From a virus, in the IMG/VR virus record IMGVR_UViG_3300048592_000266, positions 1-20,927 of that record: a stretch of DNA of 20,927 bases; one strand, given 5' to 3'. Position 1 is the stretch's first letter. Every line of letters begins with the position of its first letter. This document shows, piece by piece, positions 1 through 8,442 of the stretch. A program made the translations under genes and the position numbers. Under the pieces are notes generated by a model. The model had not been told where the DNA came from. It made no database searches and saw only the letters and a list, made by a program, of their open reading frames with translations.

Positions 1-111
1 ACTTTCACGAGTATTGATACCCAGGGGGGGGGCCATTATTACTTTGCTGTACACCACCCTTTCAGAGTGTTCACTTATTATTCTAAATATACTTTTATAT
101 TTAGAATACAT
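1..111 (-). CDS. Partial unknown gene running off the left edge
   Basis: A minus-strand reading frame is open from an ATG at 111 to the left edge (37 codons), with an in-frame stop directly upstream of that ATG. A second in-frame ATG at 36 begins MAPPLGINTRES and is an alternative start. Neither start has a strong ribosome binding site: GGTGG lies 13 bases before the first, and an AAAGGG run lies well upstream of the second. A run of nine C (G on the plus strand, 24-32) encodes the Ala-Pro-Pro-Leu stretch just after the second ATG. The gene follows the tail genes in the same direction, so a virion or late function is possible, but nothing in the visible residues identifies it. The existence of a gene here is plausible; its start and function are unsettled. 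Confidence 0.42.
   Translation of the reverse strand, partial: MYSKYKSIFRIISEHSERVVYSKVIMAPPLGINTRES
24..32. repeat. Nine-base homopolymer (G on plus, C on minus)
   Basis: Nine consecutive G residues on the plus strand lie inside the left-edge open frame, immediately after its internal ATG. The surroundings are AT-rich, so the run stands out. Runs of this length are prone to slipped-strand errors, and one base more or less would put the gene out of frame. A sequencing or assembly length error is an equally simple explanation. Confidence 0.8.
79..108. repeat. Perfect 13-bp AT-rich inverted repeat
   Basis: Arms 79-91 and 96-108 are exact reverse complements with a four-base loop. The stem is entirely A/T except for one pair, and no U-run follows on either strand, so it is not a typical intrinsic terminator. 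It lies just inside the upstream ATG of the left-edge frame. If the internal ATG at 36 is the true start, the hairpin is in that gene's leader. Confidence 0.7.
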
Positions 112-209
112 CTAATAATTTATACCACCGTCTGAAAAGAGAGAGAGAGCGAAACAGACCAACCTCTAGAAAATAGCACCTATCAACTGCGTCAAAGTAG
201 CTACTTTTA
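112..209. other. Gap between beta-sandwich gene and left-edge gene
   Basis: This short gap contains an (AG)6 dinucleotide run at 138-149 and a 14-bp perfect palindrome at 194-207 directly after the stop of the upstream gene. On the minus strand I see no hairpin followed by a U-run and no well-spaced sigma-70 promoter, so transcription may simply continue into the left-edge gene. Confidence 0.5.
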
Positions 210-617
210 TCATAAAGTCCACCCTCTTACGATTCTTGCAACTTTCCAAGACGTTCCACCATTAAAGGTATAAGCTTCAAACATATCTACTGCATTAGCT
301 GCAGTTGAGAATCCTTGAGTACTAGTGGGACCTTCTGTAGGGTATGTTGCATTTGTCCAAGTAAGTGTCTCATTGCCGGAAGTAGTCTGTTGTACAAATA
401 TTCTTATAGTATAATAAGAAAAACCTGATGGAGCTGGACCTATAGTAACACTTAGGTTAACTGCATTTGTCAAAGTAATAAAGAAAGTTCTACCTAAAGT
501 ACAGTCTAAGGTGGTAGATACACCAGGATTTGTTATTGTAACTAAATTAAGATCATCACCAACTATATTCATCTTTTCGATGTAGTCAGTTTGTTTATTA
601 TAGAATAGTTTAGACAT
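210..617 (-). CDS. Small beta-sandwich virion protein (putative tail/fibre accessory)
   Basis: This 135-residue protein is rich in Thr, Asn, Ser and aromatic residues and has no membrane segment or signal peptide. From about residue 40 it follows a pattern common in small phage structural domains: a hydrophobic-Thr strand (FFITLTNAVNLSVTI), a Gly/Pro turn, a strand ending in TLTW, then a Gly-Gly-Thr-x-Trp near the C-terminus. In T4-like and other phages such domains often decorate tail fibres or capsids. The start is well set: ATG overlaps the TAA of the upstream gene (TAATG), and a strong AGAGGAG ribosome site lies five bases upstream. The stop TGA is followed directly by TAA. It is the last complete gene of the tail-tip set, so a minor virion role is likely. 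The exact function is not known. Confidence 0.6.
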   Translation of the reverse strand: MSKLFYNKQTDYIEKMNIVGDDLNLVTITNPGVSTTLDCTLGRTFFITLTNAVNLSVTIGPAPSGFSYYTIRIFVQQTTSGNETLTWTNATYPTEGPTSTQGFSTAANAVDMFEAYTFNGGTSWKVARIVRGWTL

Positions 618-1522
618 TACAGCTCCTCTATATTAACACTTGTCTTATATAGAGACAACACAGGGTGCTCTAAATCAGAAATATCCGTTAATTTTCCGTA
701 AATTTGATGGGATAATTCCTTATTATAGTCCTCACTGTTTTCAGGAAACAACGATATGAATAGCGGTATAGTTTTTCCGCATTTTTGAAACATTCTTAAA
801 CATTCGGCTCTATCTGTATCAGTAAGCCAATCTAGCTTAAACTTAAGAGTGTTATGTTTAGGGCCGTAAACTGAGATTATGTCGCCAGCTTCGGAGCGTT
901 TGTTAGTAGAGCTATCAACAACTCCAGTAGATAAACCATATGAAGTGTTATATTTAGGTGACCAATAGTTACCTACAATAAGAGCAGATGCCTCTATGTA
1001 CTTATCGGTATTATCTGCATCTACTATCTCTATCAGATAACTAGTACAAGCGACCGTATTAGCTAGAGGAATATATACTCTAGCGTACCCCGGTTTACCG
1101 TTTGTGTAGGGGGTACTACCTAGTTCGGTAGTACCCCACTGCCATGTACCTAAAGAGCCATATGGTGTTGCTATAACAGCAGTGGAATCTACCAATAGAG
1201 TTCCAGGCGTTGTAGCTACAGGATCAGCACCGCTACCGGTAGTAGGTGCAGTACCTGTAAAGCCGCGCACTCTAATAGTAGCAGTAGAGGTAATATTACT
1301 GCCAAATAGCACGAAAGTATCCAAAGCTGTAGGAGTACTAAAAGTTAACACTAAGTTAGCCTTGGTAGTAGCTTGTACCGTTGTAAGACTTCTCCATATA
1401 GCAGATTTTTTATCTGTTTTTAGATTAGTTACCGGAGTGCTAACAGCGGCACTAGACGATAGTAAAGAACTAGCCTGATGTACTTTATTATCATACACTA
1501 TTCTTAGATTATTTAGTGCCAT
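617..1522 (-). CDS. Minor tail protein with discoidin-like (F5/8C-like) N-terminal domain
   Basis: This 301-residue protein is not strongly named but resembles a recurring phage virion family. Residues about 1-180 look like a carbohydrate-binding beta-sandwich: an unfolding-state pattern NLRIVYDN at the start, then WRSLTT, NLVLTFSTPTALDTFVLFG, and the strand IRVRGFTG. The middle has EASALIVGNYWSP, and the C-terminal third (KLDWLTDTDRAECLRMF, then PLFISLFPE) is the part most conserved in the family as I recall it. The protein ends IEEL. No signal peptide or membrane helix is visible. The ATG follows the previous stop after 11 bases, with AAGG six bases upstream. G+C returns to the AT-rich backbone level here, so this gene belongs to the resident phage rather than to the neighbouring cassette. 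A tail-tip role in binding surface glycans is inferred. Confidence 0.6.
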   Translation of the reverse strand: MALNNLRIVYDNKVHQASSLLSSSAAVSTPVTNLKTDKKSAIWRSLTTVQATTKANLVLTFSTPTALDTFVLFGSNITSTATIRVRGFTGTAPTTGSGADPVATTPGTLLVDSTAVIATPYGSLGTWQWGTTELGSTPYTNGKPGYARVYIPLANTVACTSYLIEIVDADNTDKYIEASALIVGNYWSPKYNTSYGLSTGVVDSSTNKRSEAGDIISVYGPKHNTLKFKLDWLTDTDRAECLRMFQKCGKTIPLFISLFPENSEDYNKELSHQIYGKLTDISDLEHPVLSLYKTSVNIEEL

Positions 1523-1533
1523 ACAATACCTTA

Positions 1534-2166
1534 TTAATTATCCCAACTTATTGCGTCGATTTCCTCGACTGTCGCGGCCGCCTGCACTGCGTCGATCTTG
1601 TCGCGCAGCTTGACCAACAGCGTGCGCTCCAGCGACTTTAGGGCATCCCACAGGGCTCGCGCCTTCGCCGGTGTGAGCAGTTCGAACGTTCCGTCGGCCA
1701 ACGGGATCGGCACGTCAATCCACGTCCCGGCGTCCTCGACCATGGTCTTGAGCGCAAGATAGCGGGTCCACGAATCGGCGTCAGTTGGCGCGGTCTTGCC
1801 GCCCAGCGTGACGCCTGCCGTGCGCTCTGCGTTCCAGGCGGCGGCTAGCTCCTGATGTTTGCGTGAGCGCACGACTTTAATGTCTTTCGTCGGCGATGAC
1901 TCGACAGCGCCTTGGAGCGGGCCGCCGATCCCAGTGAGCGAACTGATGATCGCGGCAGGCAAGGCACCGACTCCCACTTCCGACAGCGCAATCGCCACGC
2001 GCTGACGCTCAGCGGCGAAACCCGTCGTCGCCGCCCCTATTGTCGGCCAGCTCGCCAGGTCCACAATCAACCGCGCATCCACGAGGTCGATTTCGACTCT
2101 CTCAATGCGATGCCACGCACCCGAACCGCCGCTTGGCAGAACCACATACCCTGAGAAATCTATCAT
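1534..2166 (-). CDS. DUF4376-type tail fibre accessory/assembly protein
   Basis: This protein has 210 residues when begun at the ATG at 2166. A GTG at 2184 would add six residues, but ATG at 2166 overlaps the TGA of the fibre gene as ATGA and is the better choice. From about residue 95 the sequence matches the DUF4376 layout: a helix with AAAWNAERTAGVTLGG, a middle with dispersed Asp and Trp, ADGTFELLTPAKARALWDAL, and the typical end AATVEEIDAISW. DUF4376 proteins are common beside tail fibre genes of proteobacterial phages and prophages, where they are often taken as fibre assembly or accessory proteins. The gene is about 60% G+C with GC-ending codons, unlike genes on its left. It appears to have travelled with the fibre tip upstream of it. 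The chaperone role is an inference from position and family. Confidence 0.68.
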   Translation of the reverse strand: MIDFSGYVVLPSGGSGAWHRIERVEIDLVDARLIVDLASWPTIGAATTGFAAERQRVAIALSEVGVGALPAAIISSLTGIGGPLQGAVESSPTKDIKVVRSRKHQELAAAWNAERTAGVTLGGKTAPTDADSWTRYLALKTMVEDAGTWIDVPIPLADGTFELLTPAKARALWDALKSLERTLLVKLRDKIDAVQAAATVEEIDAISWDN

Positions 2167-5100
2167 GCTATATACCCCAACCACAGGCGGATGTAGCCCG
2201 TGGAAATGATGTTTGATCCACTAGCGTCGGACGCGATCTCTACACCGATGACGGCCGCATCCTCACCGTAGGCGGAATAAGTCTTCGAGATCGCCACGAT
2301 CTTCTCGCTCGTGATCTGCGTCCAAGAGTCGTAGATACCGGTCCACGTCACGGCGCCCGAGCCCAAGATGCTAAGCTTGCTGAACCGCACGTAACGACCT
2401 GTGCCTACTCCGGCCGTTGTCGGATTCCACCAGTTCTGCGTGTAGGTCCACGACCCGGTCCCAACGCGCGAACCGAGAGTGCCATTGGTGTTGACCGATG
2501 CGCTGGCCGTCCGTGTCCCAGTGGTCGCGGCTACGTGCAATACGCCAACGAGCGGCATGGACGGCTTTGGACCAGCGTAGGTCGGCGACTTGATTTCGAG
2601 TTGGCTGCCGGTCCACCGCATATAGGCGTCGGCGCTGCCGATGTCCAGTCGAGGCGTGCCGCCGTTGTATTCGATCAGCCAGCCCGTGCCGGACCCGTAG
2701 GCCGTCTTACCACTGCGGAGCTTGCCGTTTGTCGACACCTGCATGTCGCCGATAAGCACGTTGCCTGCGACCTCAAGCACCCCGTTGGTATTCCAGCGCA
2801 GGAAGTACGTGCCGTTACCGATCTCGGCCCGCACCGTGCCGTCAGACAAGGTCTCGAACACGTAGCCGTTCGTGGCCCCGGCGAATACCTTGCCCAGTGA
2901 CTTGATGAGACCGCCCACGCCGGGGCTGCCTACGGTCAGGGATCCGGTGCTGGTGCTCAACGCCGCCAATGTGCCGATGGACGCAACCTTGATGTTGGCA
3001 AGGTCGATTGCGGCAGCCCCAATGTAGGTCGTCGCGTTCGCAGCCGTGATCTGGCTCAGGGTGGCAAAAGCTCCCTGTCCCGCAATTGCCTGCGCGGTCT
3101 TATTGGCCGTTATGTCACCGGCCGAAACCCACACGCCGCCCGACCGGACCTTCATGGTCCATGTACTGGAGTCATACCAGAGGTCACCGTTCACCGGCGA
3201 CACTGGAGCCGTCGTGCCGACCGTCAGTGCGTTGCGCGTTGCGTTCGTCTCTCCGGTGTAGCCCAGGCCACCAAGCGTGACTGTACCACCCCCTGCGCCT
3301 GAGAGCGCACCATCGCTGCTGATGGTGATGTTGCTGTTGAGGACCGTACCCGGTGGTGTGCCCACGAGGTTGTTCCAGGTCGCGGAAAGTCCGAGCCCGG
3401 CATCGTCGGTCAGTTGCGAGGTCGCGGTCGTAAGATTAGCCGCACTCTGCCATGCGCCAGCAACTCGGACCTTGGTTATGTTCGGCGTCACACTTGTGTC
3501 GACCCACACGTCACCGTTCACCGGTGACGTCGGCGCAGAGGACTGTCGGTAAACGATGTTCTTCGTCGCGTCGAGGGCTCCGGTGTAACCGAGACCACCG
3601 ATCGTCACCGTTCCGCCACCTGCACCGCTGAGCGTCCCGTCTGAGCTAATACTGATCGACGAGTTAGCGATACTGGATGCGGGTGTGCCGGTTAGCTGTG
3701 AGTAATTGACAGTTCCGCCACTGCTGAAGACGACTTGGTTGCTGCTGTTGTAAATAGAGAATGTGGTTCCATTCCATTCAGCTCTGGCACCCGCGGGATT
3801 TCCGAACCTCACCTTATATTGCCCGGCATCGTATCCTAAAAAGTAACCGGTGGTGCTTGAGAATGTCGTGCTTGGAGTGGAAACCTGACCTGCAGTACCC
3901 ACAGTCAAAGTGCCGTCAACCGTTAGAGAACCAGTGTTGACCGTCAACGCGGATAACTGTCCTACTTTAAATGCGCTTATGTATGGGGCATACCAAGTTA
4001 TTTCGAGAGTGTCCGGATCATATAAACCGTCAGTTTGCCAAAGCCTCTCCCCAGTTGCATACGTCGGAGGTGTGGTATACCAGACTACGCCGGGACTGAA
4101 AGAACCTGTTGCCGGTACACTATTAATTCCGCTGGAGGTTACGGAAGTGGTCCCCATGGCGGATACGGAAGATGCCGCATAAGCTCTCCTGGCGCTGACA
4201 CCATCACTACCTATTGTGCCGGCCGTACCTTGCTTAGACTTGCTGAAGGTTTGAACTTTGGTGAGAGAAAGATTGACACCATCAGTTCTGGTGTTGATCG
4301 TGTATGTGATCGATCCAGTATCGGCCGTCATCGCGGTCAAATTCGAAACTGAGGCGGCCGTACCCGAAACTGCTATGCTCCCGCTGGTGCTTCCGGAAGT
4401 TACACTGGAAGTCGTGAACGTTACTCTGAATCTACCATTTACTATTGGGTTTCCTGTTCCTGTTTCATATTGGAGGGCTGTCGTTCCACTATAAGCGTAT
4501 ATAAGAGTTCCAGACCCACTGAAATTTGGATTGGATCCGTCCGAATCGGAAGGTATGGTATGAGCTTCATTTGTGAGGATCGCCGTTCTGACATCAGTTC
4601 CATCAGCACCGTCACTAATTTTGGCAATTGTTAGAATATCCGATAGCGAGCCATCACCCATGAGAACGGCGATGGTTTTCGCGGTCATCGTACTTCCCGT
4701 GATGGTCACTGTATTCCCGGTACGTGACACGCCGGTGGGGACTGTACTGGAGAAGGCCCCACCGTCGACACTGTACTGCCAAACGCTGATCGTGGTTCCT
4801 TGAGACGTACCCGTGACAACCGCTGTTGTCGGTGTAGTAGCCCCACCGGCAGCCGGAACCGCCAATACTTGAGTAGTGGTGGTTAAAGATATATTGTTGG
4901 CAACCGTTCCATCTGCGCCCACATAAGCCACAGACCAGCTTATGATTTTCGTGAACAGTACTCCATCAACGGTGATCGGGACCGTAAGAACCCCGTTTTG
5001 AGTCACCAAAGCCGTCGTGACGTCTATCGTTATCACGGGAGCCGTCGTACCGTTGTTCGTGATCGAAGTGGTCAGTCCCGTCACCGCGCCCGTGATAGTC

Positions 5101-6812
5101 CCGACGGTGGCCGCAAACTGGGTAGAGCCTTTGTAAGCTTTTACGGTACTCGTTGTACTGCCGTTTATCGCCGCGTTCGTGGAGCCTGGGAAGATATGAC
5201 TCTCATTGCTGAGTAAGACCGTATAAGAATCAAGACCATCGACGCCATCGATTAGTCTGATAATGTTCACTGTATCGGTGAAAGTATCCCAAGTGGCCGT
5301 GATTGCTACTGAATTATTCGTTCCAAAATCGGCCTTGGACAATGTCCGTGTGGTCGCCGTTGGAAGACCTCCCAACGTTACGACAGGTACCGTACTCCAA
5401 GAAACGTCACCAGCGAGATTTTGGCCAGAAGCTGAGATCTCGATAGAATTAGGTGTTACTACACCGTCTTTATCTTCTTTGAAAGTTAGACTATTGGCAC
5501 TGACGGTAAGTATCTTAGCATCTGTTCCGCCAGATCCGTCGGTACCCTGATAACCGATCGGAGAAACTGTTGCATTACCCCAAAAAAACCCTGTAGTTGT
5601 CTCATCCGCCAGGGCTGTTATTCGAATAATAGCGGCATACAAGGTCTCGCCCGGAATGCCGGTTCCTGGTTCTACGGTCCAGCCGGACGGAAGAATATCA
5701 TAAGTGCCTGTAGACCAATTATAGGTAGCACTGCCGGCCGATGTCGGCGCCGGAGGCACGGACCATTGGTATGCCTTGATTTCAGCTGTTTGGTATCCGG
5801 GAACCCCATCCGCACCATTTGCTGAAACAGCACTAATGACAAAAGGAGCGACCCATGTAACCGTAGTGGTTACTGCGGTGGCCACATCTGTAACAGCTTT
5901 AGATACAGTCCATAATCTAATACCAGATATGCCCGGATTAGCCGGTGTTGTAACTTCCCAACTACCACCACCAGTAGGAGTATACGCACTAGACACTCCT
6001 GTTGACCAAGTATACGTTGAAGTACCACTAGGGGCAATAGTAGGCTCCGTGGTGCTCCATTGGTATAATGTTGCCGTAGCGTACTTATTAGCAGACGTGC
6101 CTTCAATACCTGCCTTTGCTTTAGTAATAGTATATTGCTTATCAATAGTAACTATACTATTGTAAATAGCTCTAAACGTAACTGTACCGGTATCTGCGGA
6201 CATACTGTCTATAGTATATACTCCGCTAGTAGCACCTATGCTGGCCGTAAGACCGGTAGAGTCGATAATACTGTAAGCTACTGAGCCTGTATTAGTTTTT
6301 TCTGTAGTACCCTCAAACACTCTAAAAGTACCACCTGCGGGCGTGAGCCCACCGACCGGGATTACTCCAGCACTGTCTGTTGCAACTAAGTATGTTTCTC
6401 TGGTGAGATAGCCTGAAACAGCAGACTCCACTTCTTGGTTGTTAAACACCGTGTACGTAGCTTGAGCAGTAGGCTTGTTAGCTTGAGAAACTGTTAACCT
6501 GAACTTAACAAAAGTACTTCCAGTATAAATACTATCATATAAAGTAGAAGTTACTACTAAAGTATCTGTAACTTCCCCCGTAATGATAGACCAAGCATCA
6601 TCATTATTATCTAGCAAATACTCCCACATATACGTAGGCATAGTATAGATATTGCCTTCTATACCAGTTAAGATAATAGAAGAAGGAGTATATTCATTAC
6701 TAATATCAATATTGAAAGTAGAGGCAGTAGAAGTGATAGTAACTCCGTAAGTTTCTACTCTTATAGGGCTACTTTCTAAAGCTTTTTGAACTTCGTGAGT
6801 TGTTACTGCCAT
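2163..6812 (-). CDS. Central tail fibre / host-recognition protein (J-like)
   Basis: A 1549-residue fibre. Residues about 1-900 are a chain of beta-rich, Thr/Ser-rich Ig-like modules separated by short collagen-like linkers such as GADGT, DGADGTD and GVDGLD. Near residue 950 comes LSALTVNTGSLTV, a short segment typical of the J-like fibre shaft, followed by a fibre repeat (YFLGYDAGQYKVRFG, about 987). Residues about 1049-1121 and 1158-1230 are a tandem duplicated module containing SSDG-x-LSGAGGG and SPVNGD-x-W. More shaft repeats follow at about 1317 and 1380, the latter with WLIEYNGGTPRLDIG. The last 130 residues, ending LWLGYIA, are the likely receptor-binding tip. The ATG overlaps the hub stop (TAATG); GGAG lies 11 bases upstream. 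Base composition shifts twice inside the gene. Receptor contact is inferred from architecture and position. Confidence 0.78.
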   Translation of the reverse strand: MAVTTHEVQKALESSPIRVETYGVTITSTASTFNIDISNEYTPSSIILTGIEGNIYTMPTYMWEYLLDNNDDAWSIITGEVTDTLVVTSTLYDSIYTGSTFVKFRLTVSQANKPTAQATYTVFNNQEVESAVSGYLTRETYLVATDSAGVIPVGGLTPAGGTFRVFEGTTEKTNTGSVAYSIIDSTGLTASIGATSGVYTIDSMSADTGTVTFRAIYNSIVTIDKQYTITKAKAGIEGTSANKYATATLYQWSTTEPTIAPSGTSTYTWSTGVSSAYTPTGGGSWEVTTPANPGISGIRLWTVSKAVTDVATAVTTTVTWVAPFVISAVSANGADGVPGYQTAEIKAYQWSVPPAPTSAGSATYNWSTGTYDILPSGWTVEPGTGIPGETLYAAIIRITALADETTTGFFWGNATVSPIGYQGTDGSGGTDAKILTVSANSLTFKEDKDGVVTPNSIEISASGQNLAGDVSWSTVPVVTLGGLPTATTRTLSKADFGTNNSVAITATWDTFTDTVNIIRLIDGVDGLDSYTVLLSNESHIFPGSTNAAINGSTTSTVKAYKGSTQFAATVGTITGAVTGLTTSITNNGTTAPVITIDVTTALVTQNGVLTVPITVDGVLFTKIISWSVAYVGADGTVANNISLTTTTQVLAVPAAGGATTPTTAVVTGTSQGTTISVWQYSVDGGAFSSTVPTGVSRTGNTVTITGSTMTAKTIAVLMGDGSLSDILTIAKISDGADGTDVRTAILTNEAHTIPSDSDGSNPNFSGSGTLIYAYSGTTALQYETGTGNPIVNGRFRVTFTTSSVTSGSTSGSIAVSGTAASVSNLTAMTADTGSITYTINTRTDGVNLSLTKVQTFSKSKQGTAGTIGSDGVSARRAYAASSVSAMGTTSVTSSGINSVPATGSFSPGVVWYTTPPTYATGERLWQTDGLYDPDTLEITWYAPYISAFKVGQLSALTVNTGSLTVDGTLTVGTAGQVSTPSTTFSSTTGYFLGYDAGQYKVRFGNPAGARAEWNGTTFSIYNSSNQVVFSSGGTVNYSQLTGTPASSIANSSISISSDGTLSGAGGGTVTIGGLGYTGALDATKNIVYRQSSAPTSPVNGDVWVDTSVTPNITKVRVAGAWQSAANLTTATSQLTDDAGLGLSATWNNLVGTPPGTVLNSNITISSDGALSGAGGGTVTLGGLGYTGETNATRNALTVGTTAPVSPVNGDLWYDSSTWTMKVRSGGVWVSAGDITANKTAQAIAGQGAFATLSQITAANATTYIGAAAIDLANIKVASIGTLAALSTSTGSLTVGSPGVGGLIKSLGKVFAGATNGYVFETLSDGTVRAEIGNGTYFLRWNTNGVLEVAGNVLIGDMQVSTNGKLRSGKTAYGSGTGWLIEYNGGTPRLDIGSADAYMRWTGSQLEIKSPTYAGPKPSMPLVGVLHVAATTGTRTASASVNTNGTLGSRVGTGSWTYTQNWWNPTTAGVGTGRYVRFSKLSILGSGAVTWTGIYDSWTQITSEKIVAISKTYSAYGEDAAVIGVEIASDASGSNIISTGYIRLWLGYIA
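3121..3668 (-). repeat. Tandem 327-bp module duplication inside the fibre gene
   Basis: Two copies are offset by exactly 327 bp (109 codons): one ends at 3341 and the other at 3668. The 10-base string ctccggtgta occurs at 3251 and 3578, and tcaccgttcaccgg occurs at 3184 and 3511. The protein copies share SSDG-x-LSGAGGG, GGLGYTG, SPVNGD-x-W and KVR. The bases between matching segments have diverged, so this is an old in-frame duplication rather than a recent one. Confidence 0.82.
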
Positions 6813-8371
6813 TATATGGTTATCTCCACGTCTACAAAGCCGTCAGACCATCTTGGGTTTAAAGAAGTAACCTGTGCCGACTTACCTGATTCCATACCAA
6901 ATCTATCGTATGTAATGTTTACCTGCTGCCCTAACTTTAAAGACATAAGTTTAGTTGTGCCGGTAAAAGTATAGCTAGTATGTGGTAGTTTATCGTACCC
7001 AAGTCTAGCGTTTGCTTCATTTTGTGCATCTACGTCTGTAATTATAAGGGTATCTTTTTCTAACGGGTCTCCAAACTGTTTATATAAACTTTTTATAGCG
7101 GAATCCTCTACAGTGACACTTTTCCACTCTTCGCCTAACATCTCTTTATGATCCGACGGTATAGCTGTTAGAAGATCTTGTTGTACTGTCCAGTTTTTGG
7201 CGTAATTAAGTCTAACACTAGCACTAACTATACTTCTTTTTGAGGGCTTAAAGGTATTAATTAATATATCGCCTTTAGTTATATACATTATAGGGTCTGT
7301 AGTATATGTACCTAGTCTTAATAGCTGCAATTTGCCTAATCTATTAAAATATAAAGACAGACCTGCACTAGCTGCTAATTCTTTACATACCGATATTATA
7401 TTTTGCCTATCAGACAACCACAACCCAAAAGCATAACCGTGTGTTGTGTAAAAGCTTGCAAAATTAGAAGCGTCCAGTTCCGATATAGCTAATCTTTGGC
7501 CGGCGTCACCATATTGAGTACATAGAACAGCTATAGCATCTATTATAGTATTTCTATATGTGCTACCATTATATGAATTAAAAGAATTATCGAAAGATTT
7601 CTTTATACCCTGAGCGGATACCGTACACGTCCCTGCTAGAGGCTTACTAAGTTTAAAAGTACTATTGGTTAAATTGACAGTGGCACCTGCAGCTCTAGTG
7701 GTGTTGTCGTATACCGGTACTCCGTTATCCCTTATTTCTATTAGTCTCTCTGAAGGGCCAGAATTAAACATGTATTCTAGTTCAGCAGGATTAATTAGAA
7801 CAGGTTCGACATTGAATACTTCCCCTATAATAATTGGTTGTAGTTGATCTTCGTTCTGCTGTCCTCCTGGCCATACTCCCTGTGCCCCTATTTTTAATTC
7901 AGACACTGGAGAATTAAGCCGCTCCATCTTATCCATTATATTAAATCTAATAGAGGAAATATCAGAAGAGGTAATATCGTATATATTACCATCAAATATT
8001 AACCCAAAAGAGCTTTTTACTGCAGCTAAGTTAACTAGTTTCCAAGTATTGTCGCCGTAGTAAATTTTTATAGACCTGCTGGCCCAAACATATTTACTAT
8101 TATCTAACCAGTCGTCGAATTCACCATTTGCATTATGAACGTTTACAGTACCTGTAGATACTGAAATACCCTCTTGATTTATACTTTCTGAAATTGATAC
8201 AGAGCCCGTTAAGTCAGGAGAGAAATACACATCCGCACTGGTAGTGATATACCCGGTATTAGATAGGTAAAAATAAACAGTACTAGCTGTCATTACGCTA
8301 TACGCTTCAATCTCTACTAGCACACACCTAACCGCTGTACTACTTTCTAACCAGTCTTGCGAATATGCCAT
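6812..8371 (-). CDS. Tail-tip hub protein (distal-tail/baseplate hub type)
   Basis: This 519-residue protein follows the tape measure and precedes the fibre, the usual place for the hub that closes the tail tube. Residues about 1-150 read like a ring-forming domain: CVLVEIEAYS, FYLSNTGYITT, then GTVNVHNANGEFDDWL and DGNIYDI. Residues 150-250 carry a conserved-looking block with QLQPIIIGEVFNVEPV and SERLIEIRDNGVPVYDN. The C-terminal part has LKLGQQVNITYDRFG and ends with SDGFVDVEITI, the usual close of this phage family as I recall it. No enzymatic motif is evident. The start is supported by GGTGAGG seven bases upstream. A sigma-70-like promoter lies just before the gene, and its stop overlaps the fibre ATG. 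Hub identity rests on position and sequence pattern; a combined Dit-plus-hub role is possible, since no separate distal tail gene is evident between tape measure and fibre. Confidence 0.66.
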   Translation of the reverse strand: MAYSQDWLESSTAVRCVLVEIEAYSVMTASTVYFYLSNTGYITTSADVYFSPDLTGSVSISESINQEGISVSTGTVNVHNANGEFDDWLDNSKYVWASRSIKIYYGDNTWKLVNLAAVKSSFGLIFDGNIYDITSSDISSIRFNIMDKMERLNSPVSELKIGAQGVWPGGQQNEDQLQPIIIGEVFNVEPVLINPAELEYMFNSGPSERLIEIRDNGVPVYDNTTRAAGATVNLTNSTFKLSKPLAGTCTVSAQGIKKSFDNSFNSYNGSTYRNTIIDAIAVLCTQYGDAGQRLAISELDASNFASFYTTHGYAFGLWLSDRQNIISVCKELAASAGLSLYFNRLGKLQLLRLGTYTTDPIMYITKGDILINTFKPSKRSIVSASVRLNYAKNWTVQQDLLTAIPSDHKEMLGEEWKSVTVEDSAIKSLYKQFGDPLEKDTLIITDVDAQNEANARLGYDKLPHTSYTFTGTTKLMSLKLGQQVNITYDRFGMESGKSAQVTSLNPRWSDGFVDVEITI

Positions 8372-8396
8372 AATAAACCCTCACCAACAAAGTTTT

Positions 8397-8425
8397 ATTA
8401 TACTACAGAGATATATAAAATACAA
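8397..8425 (-). promoter_or_regulatory. Sigma-70-like promoter for the tail-tip operon
   Basis: On the minus strand, TTGTAT (8420-8425) and a perfect TATAAT (8397-8402) are separated by exactly 17 bases. The -35 box matches only the TTG half of the consensus, so the promoter may need help or be moderate. It lies between the tape measure terminator and the hub gene, leaving a leader of about 20 bases with the ribosome site. Confidence 0.6.
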
Positions 8426-8442
8426 GCGCAACTTTTAGATGG

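Larger units (their letters stand above)
1534..5880. other. GC-rich mosaic block in an AT-rich phage backbone
   Basis: Hand counts of 60-base lines show 60% at 2041, 65% at 3361, 60% at 3601, 43% at 3721, 47% at 4561, 55% at 5341 and 50% at 5761. They then fall to 40% at 5881, 23% at 6121 and 37% at 6541, and 28% at 7261. The left limit coincides with the stop of the DUF4376 gene. The right limit falls inside the fibre gene near codon 311, with an inner step near 3715 (codon 1032). This points to at least two recombination joints within one gene. Confidence 0.75.

Noticed and set aside
79-108. AT-rich inverted repeat as an intrinsic terminator
   Set aside because: The stem has almost no G/C pairs and no U-run follows in either direction.
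194-207. Perfect 14-bp palindrome after the beta-sandwich gene as a terminator
   Set aside because: It has no loop and no U-run on either strand; only about five base pairs could form in RNA.
2182-2184. GTG start for the DUF4376 protein
   Set aside because: ATG at 2166 overlaps the fibre stop as ATGA, the typical coupling arrangement, and the GTG adds residues that read only as overlap with the fibre gene.
2535-2900. Plus-strand open frame inside the GC-rich part of the fibre gene
   Set aside because: GC-rich DNA gives long chance frames. The minus-strand frame has clear fibre repeats across the same bases.
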